Of a stretch of DNA of 64,000 nt, positions 33,255 through 44,962 are shown one piece after another; within the stretch, counting starts at the first letter, position 1; the number at the start of each line of letters is the position of its first letter. The position numbers and the translations under genes were made by a program. Origin of the DNA: Carcinoscorpius rotundicauda (lineage: Eukaryota > Arthropoda > Merostomata > Xiphosura > Limulidae). The notes under the pieces were generated by a model. That model ran no database searches. It was not told the DNA's origin and was given only the letters and a program-made list of their open reading frames with translations. The stretch is from the NCBI GenBank assembly GCA_011833715.1, contig CM022391.1, positions 12,291,375 through 12,355,374 of the forward strand, written 5' to 3'.

Positions 33255-33660
33255 CAGTTACGTAGTTCGTATCCCTGCATCCCGAGTAGTTTTTCCTCAT
33301 AAAGTAAAAAGTATCGTGATTAGGATAATGAAAGTATTGCATATCATAAATGTTATACTAATACACATCTAGCTAAATTTTTATGTGAATTGAACGACAA
33401 ATAAACAAACATAAGAGGAGCAGAAAGTGTTCGTGCATCTACTTAATGGTCAGTTGTGTAGCCTTGCAGGTGAATTACCTAGCATAATATTTCCTTATAG
33501 CCCTCCATGATCGTTTGACAGCACTCGACTAGTATTTTCTTCCTTTCTTCTTTACAGAAGGCCTCTAACTCTTGCAAGTTTTTCAGATGATGCTGATGAA
33601 TCCTGATCTTCAACTCATGCCAAACGTTTTCAATTGGGTTGAGATCGGGTGACTGCAATG
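33255..33660 (-). mobile_element. Tc1-like element fragment, same family as 41.9 kb
   Basis: The terminal repeat 'cagttacgtagttcgt' is at 33255. The minus frame encodes SPDLNPIENVWHELKIRIHQ and the C-terminal helix to MEGYKEILC, nearly identical to 43120-43300. The element stops at 33660, where a SINE A tail begins. It keeps the catalytic Glu (NPIEN) but lacks everything upstream. Confidence 0.85.
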
Positions 33661-33698
33661 GCTTTGTACGAAATTCCGAAACAAACAAACAAACCCAT
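33660..33698 (+). repeat. SINE family A 3' tail fragment
   Basis: 'gctttgtacgaaattccgaa' followed by (ACAA)n is the 3' end of SINE A, abutting the truncated Tc1 fragment. Confidence 0.7.
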
Positions 33699-34100
33699 GA
33701 AAACTTCATCATCTAGTACATATGACAGGCTGCTTTTTTCAACATGGTGTAACAAACATGGCGAATCATACGAGGCATATATAGTAAACTAAATCGGCTG
33801 TTGACAAAATAATATGAGATAAACGGTTGGCGAGCAATGCTTGGTCGTCAGAGAATATCACATGGAACATTTGAGGTGTATAATGATTCATATATGAAGT
33901 GATACTTTTGTTATATCCAATGAATAACCAAGTACAGCGATAAACTGGACTCAAAATTAACTGAGAATTAGAAAGTAAAGTTTACATCCTACATGTACTT
34001 TTTCATCATTTTAATCGATATAAACATATATAAACTTGGGGCTTGTGTATATATATTTCACGAAAACTGCTCAATGGCCATGAATATTCGTTTTAAATTT

Positions 34101-34350
34101 GGTTTGTTTTGAATTTCGCGCAAAGCTACTCGAGGTCTTTCTGCGCTAGCTGTCTCTTAAGGATGGCAGCTATTGATCACCACCCACCGCCAACTCTTGA
34201 GCTATTATTTTACCAACGAATAGTGAGATTGACAGTCATATTACAACGCTTCCATGACTGAAAGGGCGAGTATGTTTGATATGACGGGGATTCAAACCTG
34301 CGACTTCGGATTACGAGTCAAGTGCCTTATTCACCTGGCCATGACGGGCC
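34101..34350 (-). repeat. SINE family A, minus strand, near full length
   Basis: It runs from the tail (gtttgttttgaatttcgcgc) through 'cacccaccgccaactcttga' to the tRNA-like head ending 'cacctggccatgacgggcc'. It is the clearest minus-strand copy. Confidence 0.92.
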
Positions 34351-34529
34351 TATTTACAGTTACTAGTCATTTTGAACGAGAAATCTGTAATTTAGTTCTC
34401 TAAAAATGTGCTTTACAAATTGAATTATTTGAAGCAATCACTTTTCTATATCGTGTTACTTCTAGCTTTGTACTCCAATCATAAGAACTGTTATGTGTTT
34501 TATTCATCTTCTTACATCAATAAATATGC

Positions 34530-34737
34530 GATGCTGTTAAAATATTGTTCAAACACATGTTGCCTGTATAGTTATTCTCCCTGAGAAACACTGAGAAGTT
34601 GGAAATACACCCTTTTACAAACAACATTGTTTAACATGTGCAATTTTGATAACGAATATTCAAGTCATATTAATCGTTGAATTCCATAGTTATTGACTAT
34701 ATCCACCACCATCTCTTAGGCTACCCTTATAGTTGGA
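34530..34737 (+). repeat. About 208-bp dispersed repeat, copy 1
   Basis: Over 90% similar by eye to 36544-36755, starting 'gatgctgttaaaatattg'. The last 40 bases (caccaccatctcttaggct...) look like a shortened SINE A minus-strand piece. Family unknown. Confidence 0.85.
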
Positions 34738-34804
34738 TTTAACAATCTCTTTAAAAGCTCAATTACGGTCTCAAATTGCAGAATGAGCTTACATCACAAA
34801 GGTT

Positions 34805-34925
34805 TGTTGAATTTCGCACTAGCCGTCCACAATTTTGAAGTGATAGACTAGAAGGAAGGTAGCTAGTCAAAACCTCCCTCTATCTACGCACATGGACTAG
34901 TCTCTACTAATGAACATTTAGCTTG
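34805..34925 (-). repeat. SINE family A fragment, degraded
   Basis: 'gaatttcgcactagccgtcc' and 'gactagaaggaaggtagcta' match the minus-strand SINE A in order, with deletions. Confidence 0.6.
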
Positions 34926-34953
34926 ACTGTCCTTGTCTCCTTATATTGTCTCC

Positions 34954-35834
34954 TGTTATGTAAATGTGTAAATATTTTGTAAACGACGGCATGTCGTGTT
35001 TGGATTTTCATTTCTATTATCTTTGTTTCCATATTTATATTATTGTTTCGAAGTTTAAACTAATAAAATATGTTGTTATTCATTTAGGGTAACATTTAGA
35101 ATTTTCTTGAATTAAGTAGACCAATCATATGTTTGTAAATGAAATATGGCGGCCTAGTGTCTAGACGACAAGTCTCGTGCAAGAACGGACATGCGTGGAT
35201 TGCTCTGGAGTTGTATGGAAATCACAAGATTGTTCGAGAAGTAGGCATACCGGTATAAAAGACGGTGACGCGAGAAGAAGTCAGTTCATCAGTTTTTATT
35301 CGAAGAAAAAAAAAAGGAGTCAGACATTAGTTTTATTTCAAAAGAAGAGAGTCAGTTATTTGAGAAAGATTAAGTGTTTGCTGTGATTATTCAACTTGGA
35401 TTTGTGACTAAAGATAGATCTACGGAAGCTGTGATTTTATTTCGTCAATCTCTACGATTCATCTGAATTACTGCTTGTGCTGAGAGTCGGCGAATTTATT
35501 GAACTGTGAACTGTTTCTGAACTTCTTCATTTAATCTTCGGAATTTCTTCGTGGGACCAAATTCACACCCTAGACTGGAATTTGAGACTTTCATTTTAGA
35601 TCATTATATTAGATACAGGCAAGTACCATTTTGTATTGTGATTAATTTTGAAGTTTGAAACTAGTATTATTTTGTTTTGTAATTAATTTCGAATGTTGCA
35701 ACTTAATATCTGTCACTGTTATTATATAATTTATGTTATATCTGTTAATAGTTTAGTGTAATAAATTATACAAGTTATCTGTTTTTTGTTGCGTTTAGTC
35801 TACGAAGAACATAAAACATAAAAAATACGTAACA
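34954..35834 (+). mobile_element. Solo LTR (Gypsy-like), plus strand, 5-bp target duplication
   Basis: 881 bp, TGTTATG...TAACA, flanked by 'tctcc' at 34949-34953 and 35835-35839. A TATA box lies in 'ggtataaaagacggtgacg' at about 35252, and AATAAA in 'gtaataaattatac' near 35760 could end the R region. It is related to the LTR at 30173-30993. The open frame at 35177-35386 is within the LTR and is not a gene. Confidence 0.9.
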
Positions 35835-36543
35835 TCTCCACAGAGGGGATGTTCGATGAGGGATTTTGGAGTTGCGAAGTGAAAGTTATAAATAAAACGC
35901 CCTATGTTAGGCCTAATGGCAAGATACACGAACCCTGAACCCTCTGCTTCACTGTCTAGCACAATAACCACAAAACTACTCCCAGCCAGTTTAAATTCTA
36001 TACGAGAAGTATTTCCTTTTACTGCACAGTCACAAAATGGTGACTTTGTGTAGAAATTTGTGAAGTACTAACTTTTGGCTAAAATACAAATATTACATAC
36101 AAGTTTGTAAGTTTTTAAGTCAACGATCCCACTCTGCCCAGATGCATTATTATCATTACATCATATAACAGCTATTTGTTTGAAAATAACAAAAAAAACC
36201 TTTAAAGAACGCAGCTTACGTACCATGATGATCGTCTGTGATAACCTCAGCATTAAATTTGAGTCAGAAATGTTATTGCAATTACGTGTTAAGTACTTTT
36301 CAAACAGAAATAAAAATTTACAAAAAGTGTTTGATGTGTGTGTTAATAATAGTTCGTGAAAAACAAGATATAAAAAAATAAACCTGAAAGACTTCAAAAA
36401 CACCCATTTATTCATATATTTAACACTCTTACAGGGTTAATGAAAACAGTTGATTAAAAAAGTAAAAAAAACAGAATCAGGAAATAACCGAACACAGTGA
36501 AGCATTTTTTTAATTAAGTAAGATACTTAAATCGTGTACTTTA

Positions 36544-36755
36544 GATGCTGTTAAAATATTGTTCAAACACATGTTGCCTGTATAGTTATTGTTCTCTCCT
36601 GAGAAACACTGGGAAGTTGGAAATACACCCTTTTACAAACAACATGGTTTAATATATGCAATTTTGATAACGAATATTCATGTCATATTAGTCATTGAAT
36701 TCCATAGTTATTGACTGTACCCACCACCATCTCTTAGGCTACCCTCATAGTTGGA
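36544..36755 (+). repeat. About 208-bp dispersed repeat, copy 2
   Basis: Direct repeat of 34530-34737, about 2 kb away, in the same orientation. Confidence 0.85.
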
Positions 36756-38683
36756 GATTTTATTAAAATATTAAAGATTTGTTTCTATAACTCTACAAAT
36801 CTCTCTTGAACATAACTGATAAAAAGACAGATAAGCAATAAAGTATCAGATAAGTCATTATACATAATAAAAAAATATGAATATTCTAGAAAGCAAAGAA
36901 AGGGCTGGAAACAGTAAATACATAAGTTTTAATTAGCCATAATTAAGATAGCTACCAATGAGCATTTACAAGTTTCTAAAGTGTTCGAAAAAATAGAGTA
37001 TTTAATAGTAGCAGGTACTCTTGAGAAACATAGTATCTCACTGAATGTGTAGCGTATAAAATATTTCTACACAAATTGAGCATCACAGTAAACAGAAACT
37101 TCCAAACGACCCCCCAAAAAATAAAGACAGAAGTTAACCAGCATTAAAAATTAACTTTAAAGAACACAAAAGTTACAGCAGTCAATATTATGCAAATATT
37201 TTATGAAAATGTCAAGATATCGAATATTGAATAACAAAAACACTAAATATACTCTAACAGTAACAAACTTATTTATACACAACTGAAAATTATTATTCAT
37301 ATGTTTTCTGAGCATTTCATGTTCAAAAGTAAGGAGCAGAAGTCTAAATAGCTTAAGTGATAGATAAGAAAAGAAACAGAAACCAAAGTTATCCAAGATG
37401 TCAAATACTGAAAACACAGTGTTCAAAGTGTCAGTGTAGACAATAATGAACAAGGTGGTTTGAACTTCACAAAATGTATGAATACAAAATATTAAGTATT
37501 GAAAACTAAATAAAAAATACATCACCAAATACAATAAATACATCATAAAAAGCAACTGACACCATGGTTAGTGAAGACAATTTAAATTTTCTGCTTTCTT
37601 GGAAAAGAACACATTTAAATCAATAGGTACACAGGAATATCTTCAATATCATGTTAAGAGACTAGAATACACTGAAAATGAACATTTTACAAAGAACTGT
37701 AATAACAATGCCACAAAAATGTAAAGCTCACAACATTAATCTCAATTTAAAAGATTACATTTAAATAATGTTTAATAATATATTTTAAAATGAGAAGCAG
37801 TAATGATATTAGACATCTACCCACATCATGTCTTGAGATTATTCCAAGCATAAACCACTTTTTGTTTGTTATACACTTGCTTTTTAAATAAATGAAAAAA
37901 TACAACAGTTATACCATTCAGAAATAATATTCAAATGGGTATTTATAATACTAGTAAAATATAATTATTCCCACATCTTTCAATACTAAAAGACCCTTGG
38001 AAGATCTTTCTTTGACACCAGATAAAATTTCTAGCCCAGGAAGTAAAAATGCATTACCTACATTACTGACATATCTACAAGTTTAAATACATCAAACTTA
38101 CCATTTTAGCATCTTAAACATCTTCAGTGTTTTCTTAAAGTGAAGATGTCATTATTTCACCTCTGTGTACACTCTGATTAACAAGTATACAGTATTCAGA
38201 TGGCAACATCCAAGCTATGAGATGTGTGCTTAGAAACTTTCAAAATGTTCCATGCTTCTTGGAATAACCACTGATATTTTGTGTTTATTCTTTTGATAAT
38301 TTTGATATCTAACTATACAGTTGAGAAACATGTACAGCAATGTTCCCCCAGTTCTGTGTAACAACAATTTCAGATTATATTACAAAAGAACTTCTAAATC
38401 ATAATCAACAAGGATAAAAGAATACAAAAATGGCAAAAATAAGTTATGCTTCATAAATCATCCTCCAACTTCCTGGAAATTTGTCAAGTGGTGAAAAATT
38501 CTTATATTTACTATTTCATACAAAAATCGGGTACACTTGAGTGTGTAAAAATATACAGCCATTTTAGAAAGTAGCTCACTTATATAGGATGTGATAATAT
38601 CAAGTTTTTTTTATTTAGAAATTCAGTAGAAGATATTAATAAAGGAAGAATGTGTACATGTATCTTCTTACACCAAAGAAACA

Positions 38684-38770
38684 TCAGGCTATCTCGTGTG
38701 TCCATTAATGGGAATCAAACCCCTGATTTTAAAATTGCAAATCCAAAGATTTACTGCTGTCCCACTGGGT
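38684..38770 (-). repeat. SINE family B fragment, minus strand
   Basis: 'gggaatcaaacccctgattt' and 'actgctgtcccactggg' correspond to B box and head in reverse complement. Confidence 0.65.
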
Positions 38771-41304
38771 TGAAGTTTAAGTAAAGTTTTAAAAAAAAAG
38801 AATGTTAGAAAGTTGTATATTCTGAGTGGATCCCTTACAGAGTAAATGAAATTATGTTGTTTGCAAGTTATAGATAAGTGTATGTCACATGCTGAGCATT
38901 CCTGTGGGTGAAGGGGTGAAAGAAACAGTTTCAGATCTAATAAGATAAGAATACAGTGCCCAAATACATTTACACAGTTTTTGTCCATAAATTACCAAAC
39001 CATCATCATAAATATGCATATTTAGATATGAAGTTTGTTTTCTTTTAAAAAATTGTAGAAAGTTATGAACAGCTGTTCATTTCAAAATTATAAGCTTTCA
39101 ACAAAACTTCCAATTAAGTCACAATGTAATTTTTTTTTAACCATACGACTTTTACCAGCCTAAAGAAAACTCCATGTGTTGGAGAAACTTAAAAAAAAAA
39201 TTCTTTACATAGTTTTGTTTTCAATGCAAAACTCTTAAAGCATAAATAACATTTTTATTTTATGATAACTTTTTGGAAAAAAAATGTTAAAAATGTGTCA
39301 AAATATTTTGTAAAAATATCACTTACTCCTATAATGAAATCAGTAGTAAAATATAACAAATAATATCCTAAAAAAATATCTAATATAGCAATATTTCTAC
39401 TGGACGGATTAACTGCAATAAACTGCTTCTCAAAGTTATGGAGGAAATGTACAAAACTACAAATAGGTAGTTTTAGGAAATACTTTTCTTTGGAAAAAAA
39501 GTTAATTCTCAACTGAATTTTAAAAAAAAGAAAATTCTGTACATTTTTTTGAATGATGATATATCAACAAGGATTCAAAAACAAGTCTTTCCTGTATTGG
39601 ATAATAAAACTAAATAACAGTAAATACTATGAAAATAACAAGAGAAATGTTGTTTTAAATATATTTTAATTTAAGACCAATGTTCAAAGATTATGAAATT
39701 TTAATTCTATGAAAATTAATGAATATTTTATTTGAGTAAAATTAAATATATAACTTCTCACAAATGTCTAACCTTTTTTTTTTAAATTATTCACCTTTAT
39801 TTTCACAAATCGATATTCTGAAACATTTGTTCACATTTGTCTAATAGCTCAGTTTTTTCAGTTTGGTTAGAGGATGTAAATAAAAATAAATTATCAAAAA
39901 TTCTTAAAAACAAAAATGTCTACAAAATATATGTATTACACATAAATTAGGAGGGCTTCAATCTAAGGTTTGCAAAACACTTTTTCAGGCACAAATGGTT
40001 TTATAACAGAGATATTTCTGTTCTTGTTTTTCCTACATTTTTAGTGTTTTCCTCTCAAAACACTAAATTTGACAAATGAGTATCTAAATTTTTGCAGGTA
40101 TTAAATGTAGAAGAAGCCAATATAAATCATATTGGAATGGAAGTAGCTTATGAAAAGCCTGCATATTAGATGTAGTAGAAGTAATTATAAAACATGTTCA
40201 GATGGAAATAGCTTATGAAAAGTCTGCAAATGGAAATCAAAATACAATAAAAATTTTAAATCATCTTGCATGGGTCACAAAAGTAGCTAATCAATACTTC
40301 CAAAACTAAGCTTAATTGTTTAGAAACAAAACTTTTAGTTCATTTCAATATTTTGTGCAATTAGAAAAAGTGGACCATTAAAAATTAGAATTAACTTGTA
40401 TAATACTCTGTTTTGGAAGCAAATTTGTTCTGTAAAAAATAAAAAAAACCCATCTCACATAGACAAAGCTTAATAATGTTTTAATCTTTAGGAACTGAAA
40501 AGATAGCCCCAATTATAAATAGGAAAAAGAAATTCTAATGGACATTTAGATATTAAAAATCAGATCATTTATTTATACTATAACACATTAAACTGTGCAA
40601 AAATGCTTTCAAATGTTATTTATTGATATATTATTACTTAGAATTTTTATCTGAATACATAACATAGGCCAATTATTGTTTTTGAAAACACAAATAATGA
40701 TTTTTCATTTCAACATACATGTATGTATGTGTGTGTATATATATACAAACACATACATACAACACACAATAAATGGCATTTTGGAAAGGCAGAAATGGGC
40801 CAAGTTATTCACTAATATACATATAGAACATATGAAATGAATTTCTGAACACAGCAAATGTGAAATTTTTAATGGAAGAAAACATTATTAAATCTATATT
40901 AGTGTTTAAAGAAGATATACAAAATTGACTTAAATTATTAATTAAAGAAGGTGTAATTTTCAGGAAAAACAAAATGGCAACATTTCATACTAAACACAGT
41001 CAGAGAGTGTTGGTAAAGAAACCTAACTACATCATTCTTTGGTTTTTTTACTCACTATTTCAAATGGATATGCAGTTTGTATTATAATATCTTGTTCATG
41101 AATTTGTCCATAAATAGAATCAAAAGGTAAGTAAGTTCACTGAACTAAAGACTGGAATTGGAGTTTCACCTACATGTTAAAAAAGAGAGAAATTGAGAAA
41201 AAAGTCAACTATATTCATCAAAAGACTCAATACATAATAGCAAACAAATTTATCAAAATCTTTAGAGTTGTACTTGCAATCCTAACAAAAACATATTAAG
41301 GGTA

Positions 41305-41380
41305 CGCATGTTTGGTGCGACAAGAATTTGAACCTGCAACCCTCAGCTTACAAGTCAAATACCTTAACCACTTGGCCATA
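41305..41380 (-). repeat. SINE family A tRNA-like head, minus strand
   Basis: 'catgtttggtgcgacaagaa' through 'ccttaaccacttggcca' is the head of SINE A with its B box (gaatttgaacct); the body is absent. Confidence 0.75.
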
Positions 41381-41934
41381 AATTGAATAGATATTTTATC
41401 ACAAACCTCACACACTGAATCTCAAAAATATTACTCTGCAAAACTTGCACATTTTTAACATCAATACGTATTTAACCAATCCTTTAAACAACTGACGATG
41501 ATAATTTCTCTTCATTTCTTCTTGCCACATCTAGAGATGTCATTGATAACACACTTGTTTAATTAGCAAGTTTCATCTCCATTTACATACATGCAGATGG
41601 CTCTCTGTCGTGACTCGTAAATACTCTTTTTCCAAAAACAAACCGATGTTCCATTTGAAAGAGCTACTCATTTCACCTTTTCATAAGAATTATAAATTTT
41701 AAATATTAATTATAAAGTTTAATTAGGTATATTCAGTTAATTTCTGAATACTTTGTGCAGATGTTCTGAATGTAGTTGTGATGAACTTGTCAACTGGATG
41801 TACAAGTGTTGTAAACTTGCAATAATCCTCTACTGTAAATAGTTAAAGATCACAAATGATAATGTTCTTTAAGGCTCATACTTACTTGGCCATGTTTCTG
41901 TGTCACACCTTCTTGGAGTAAAGCAGGATATATA

Positions 41935-43546
41935 CAGTTACGACAGAAAGTGTTCGTACCCTACATTGTGAGTAGTTTTTTCCTCATTACTTAAAACGTA
42001 CCACAATTAGGCTAATAAAAGCATCATATATTATAAATATTGTACTGACACACATCTGTATAAATTTTTATGTAAATTAAACGACAAATAAACTGTTTAT
42101 AAACAAATAATTAAAAATAAGAGGGGTAGAAAGTGTTCGTACAGTTCAAAACATGCGAAAAAACTGATATTCTCCATAAAATGTTGTTTATTTTGGCAAA
42201 TAAACTACATTATACCATTTCAGAACTAGACACTTAGTTCATAATTATTGGAATTTAGCCAGCAAAAAATGTACTTCCGGCAATTTAGCGACGTCTCCCT
42301 CATTATCTGCTTGGTCATCATGGCAAACAGGAAACTACTGTCCAGTCATTTAAGAAACCAAATTATTGTAAAATAGAAGTCTCATGTGTCTCTTTCCGGT
42401 ATTGTTACATAATTTAATGTGCCTAAAGCTACTGTTAAAAGCATAATTGCCAAGTTTAAGCTTACAGGATCAACTGCTAATCCCCCTTGTTCCAGACACA
42501 CCATCAAAATTCCAGAGAGAACCAAGAGGAAGGCTCTCAGGAAAGTTAGTAGGAACCATCGTTTAACATGTGAAAACTGGTAAGAGAAACTGCAGTTGAA
42601 ATAAGCACCTCTACAGTTACGAACATGTTATGCCCTTCTGGGTTCAAAGCATGCCACCCTCGTAGAACTCCATATTTAAAGCCTGTTCATTTAGAAGCAC
42701 AATTGAGGTATGCAATAAAGCATGCAGATAAAGCATTTACCTATTGGAAGAGTATTCTTTGGTCAGACGAGATTAAAATCAAGCTTCTCGGCCACAATGA
42801 TGTTTGCTATATTTTCCATAAAAAGATGGAACAAAATCTTCCAAAGAACACCGTCCCTACAGTTAAACACAGAGGTGGCTCAATTATGCTATGGGGTTCC
42901 TTCAGCTCTTCTGGTGTAGGCAGACTTCACTGCATCAACAGAATCATGAACAAAGAAGAGTACATTGATATATTAGGCACTTATATTAAAAATGATGCTC
43001 GGAACTTGCAGCTCGGGCGTAGTTGAATCTTTCAGCACAACAATGACCCTAAGCACACATTGAAATATGTGCAATCCTTGTTGCAGAGGAACCATATAAG
43101 CATTCGGGAGTGGCTATCACAGTCATCCGATCTCAACCCAATTGAAAACGTTTGGCATGAGTTGAAGATCAGGATTCATCAGCATCATCTGAAAAACTTG
43201 CAAGAGTTGGAGACCTTCTGTAAAGAAGAATGAAAGAAAATACTAGTCGAGTACTGTCAAAAGATCATGGAGGGCTATGAGGAAATATTATGCCAAGTAA
43301 TTTACCTGCAAGGCTACACAACTGACCATTAAGTCGATGCACAAACACTTTCTGCCCCTCCTATGTTTGGTTATTTGTTTATAAACAGTTTATTTGTCGT
43401 TCAATTCACATAAAAATTTATGTAGATATGTGTTAGTATGATATGTATAATATACTATACTTTCATTATCCTATTCATGATACTTTAAGTTATAAGGAAA
43501 AAAATTACTCACGACACAATGGTACAAACACTATCTGTCATAACTG
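41935..43546 (+). mobile_element. Tc1-like transposon, 1.6 kb, TA-flanked, complete ends
   Basis: Left 'cagttacgacagaaagtgtt' and right (reverse complement) 'cagttatgacagatagtgtt' are flanked by TA at 41933-41934 and 43547-43548. The body holds one transposase gene with stops. Length is normal for a Tc1 element, so this is a near-full-length dead copy. Confidence 0.92.
42320..43332 (+). pseudogene. Tc1-like DD34E transposase, nearly full length, inactivated
   Basis: The N-terminal part (about 42320-42620) reads VPKATVKSIIAKFKLTGS in the paired DNA-binding region, with stops. The open frame at 42625-43026 has YWKSILWSDEIKIKLLGHND (first Asp) and VKHRGGSIMLWGSFSSSGVG. After a stop it continues FQHNNDPKHTLK, where the usual QQDNDPKH reads QHNND, then SDLNPIENVWHELK (the Glu) and the C-terminus to about 43332. 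Three or more stops are visible. Confidence 0.82.
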
Positions 43547-43548
43547 TA

Positions 43549-44800
43549 CATGCTGCTGTAAATGTACTATTATCCATCTCTATTCCAATAACTAGTTACA
43601 GTTGTAAAAAAAACAGCAAGCAAATTCTTATACCTGCACTGTATGAGTAAAGATTTGCTTTATTTTCATACTAGTGTGCTTGTTACTTTCCTGCTAAATC
43701 CATATTCTAAATTATTCTCCATAGAACATTTGCACGACTTTCACTTTGCATATACTTAAATCTTATCTGTTAGACATCAATGTATCCGAATGTTACAAAG
43801 GCAAGGGATGGATGAGTAAAAATCTAGGGTTAATTAGTTACTTGATATCATTTCAATGCTAAATATGTTGATTTCAAATATATTACTACAATAATAATAT
43901 ATTTCTATTTTATCCAATGATTAGAAAAAAATGCAGCTTGGAGAGAGCATTAGTATAGAACATGTATGACAATTTGGTTGGGCTTAATTATAAACAATTC
44001 ACCCAATTCAGTAAACTGAAAATCAACACATCTTTTGGCTTTAGTAACTTACAGATTATGAGTTGCAGTGCTGTTTAGGCAGCACAATTCTGCAGTGTAA
44101 ATTTTTGCAGCACAGTAAAAGCATGCTAATCCATTTAAGCTTAATTTAGAGCTTCACAAATCTCAACAGCATTTACAAGAAATTTTGTGCTGAAATTAGA
44201 TAAGTGCTTATTTTATATATTTATTTGTAAGATAAAATTATAATGGGCTGTTATATTTTGAAAATTAAAAAAAAAATTAAATGTTATTGATTCTTAAAAT
44301 GAAATCAGAATCTTCAAAGAAATGCTGAACATTAAGATTCACGTATAGGCTCTATATACTACGTTACAGCATTAATAAATGGGATTTTTGTAAAACTGAA
44401 AACAGAAGGGGGGTAGAATAAAATAATCATTGACTGATAATTTTATGCAAAAGATTATGATGCCCTTATAGCCACTGGATGCACAAGACCAAATGTGGTA
44501 TTCAAAACTCATATGATCAGATTAGTGGCAATTTTTTGGTTGACAAAAACTAAAAACTGACAGCTTATTGAACAGCTAATGGTTGCTCTTTGTTAAGCCT
44601 GCTCATCCACTTGGATCTTTGCACAGATGTAAAAAAATGGTCACTACAGTGAAGTCAGTGTAATCTGTCACTTTTCAAATATATGTTTTGTATCTTTAAT
44701 TTACTAGGATTTCTCAAGGAATTGATACTTCAACAGTCTCATTCTATTTAATAAACTATGTATCCAAAATGTAAAATAAGTTAGCTTGTTTTCAACTGTC
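43549..44800. other. Downstream of FIP terminal exon; possible 3' UTR
   Basis: AT-rich with no coding frame or recognised repeat. If translation stops at 44801, the 3' UTR would run leftward through this interval. I cannot choose a poly(A) site. Confidence 0.4.
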
Positions 44801-44962
44801 TTACCTGGTACAGGTAACTGGCACATAAGGTTTTTGAAGAAGTATGGGAACATTTTCCATTACACGAAGTAACAGGTTGTCAATGTAATTTTCTAAGTCC
44901 CTAATCTTGTTTTCTTTAAGATCTAAAGTTTTTTGCTGACAAATCACCAGTTCAACCAACTC
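44801..44962 (-). CDS. Rab11-FIP C-terminal exon: Rab11-binding domain
   Basis: The acceptor is tcttcag. It encodes ELVELVICQQKTLDLKENK, IRDLENYIDNLLLRVMENVP, then ILLQKPYVPVTCTR. The YID.LL.RVME core is the Rab11-binding helix. The frame can stop at TAA (44803-44801), but the stop lies inside the sequence ACCAG|gtaaga, an excellent donor at 44805/44804. The mRNA may therefore either end here or splice on to a short alternative C-terminus. Class I FIPs normally end soon after the PY.P motif, so both options are plausible. Confidence 0.88.
   Translation of the reverse strand, partial: ELVELVICQQKTLDLKENKIRDLENYIDNLLLRVMENVPILLQKPYVPVTCTR

Larger units (their letters stand above)
36756..41934. 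other. AT-rich, gene-poor stretch; small SINE fragments only
   Basis: The only recognisable pieces are a family B fragment at 38684-38770 (minus) and a tRNA-like SINE A head at 41305-41380 (minus), plus a TG/TA microsatellite near 40720-40765. Minus-strand open frames at 37157-37555, 38689-38988 and 39255-39512 are low-complexity (F/L/Y-rich) or overlap the SINE. If the FIP transcript splices beyond 44805, its last exon or 3' UTR could lie here. Confidence 0.45.

Noticed and set aside
35177..35386. 69-residue frame as a gene
   Set aside because: Lies wholly inside the solo LTR, downstream of its TATA box.
37157..37555. 132-residue minus-strand frame as a membrane protein gene
   Set aside because: F/L/Y-rich translation of AT-rich DNA, no recognised domain, no promoter or splice context.
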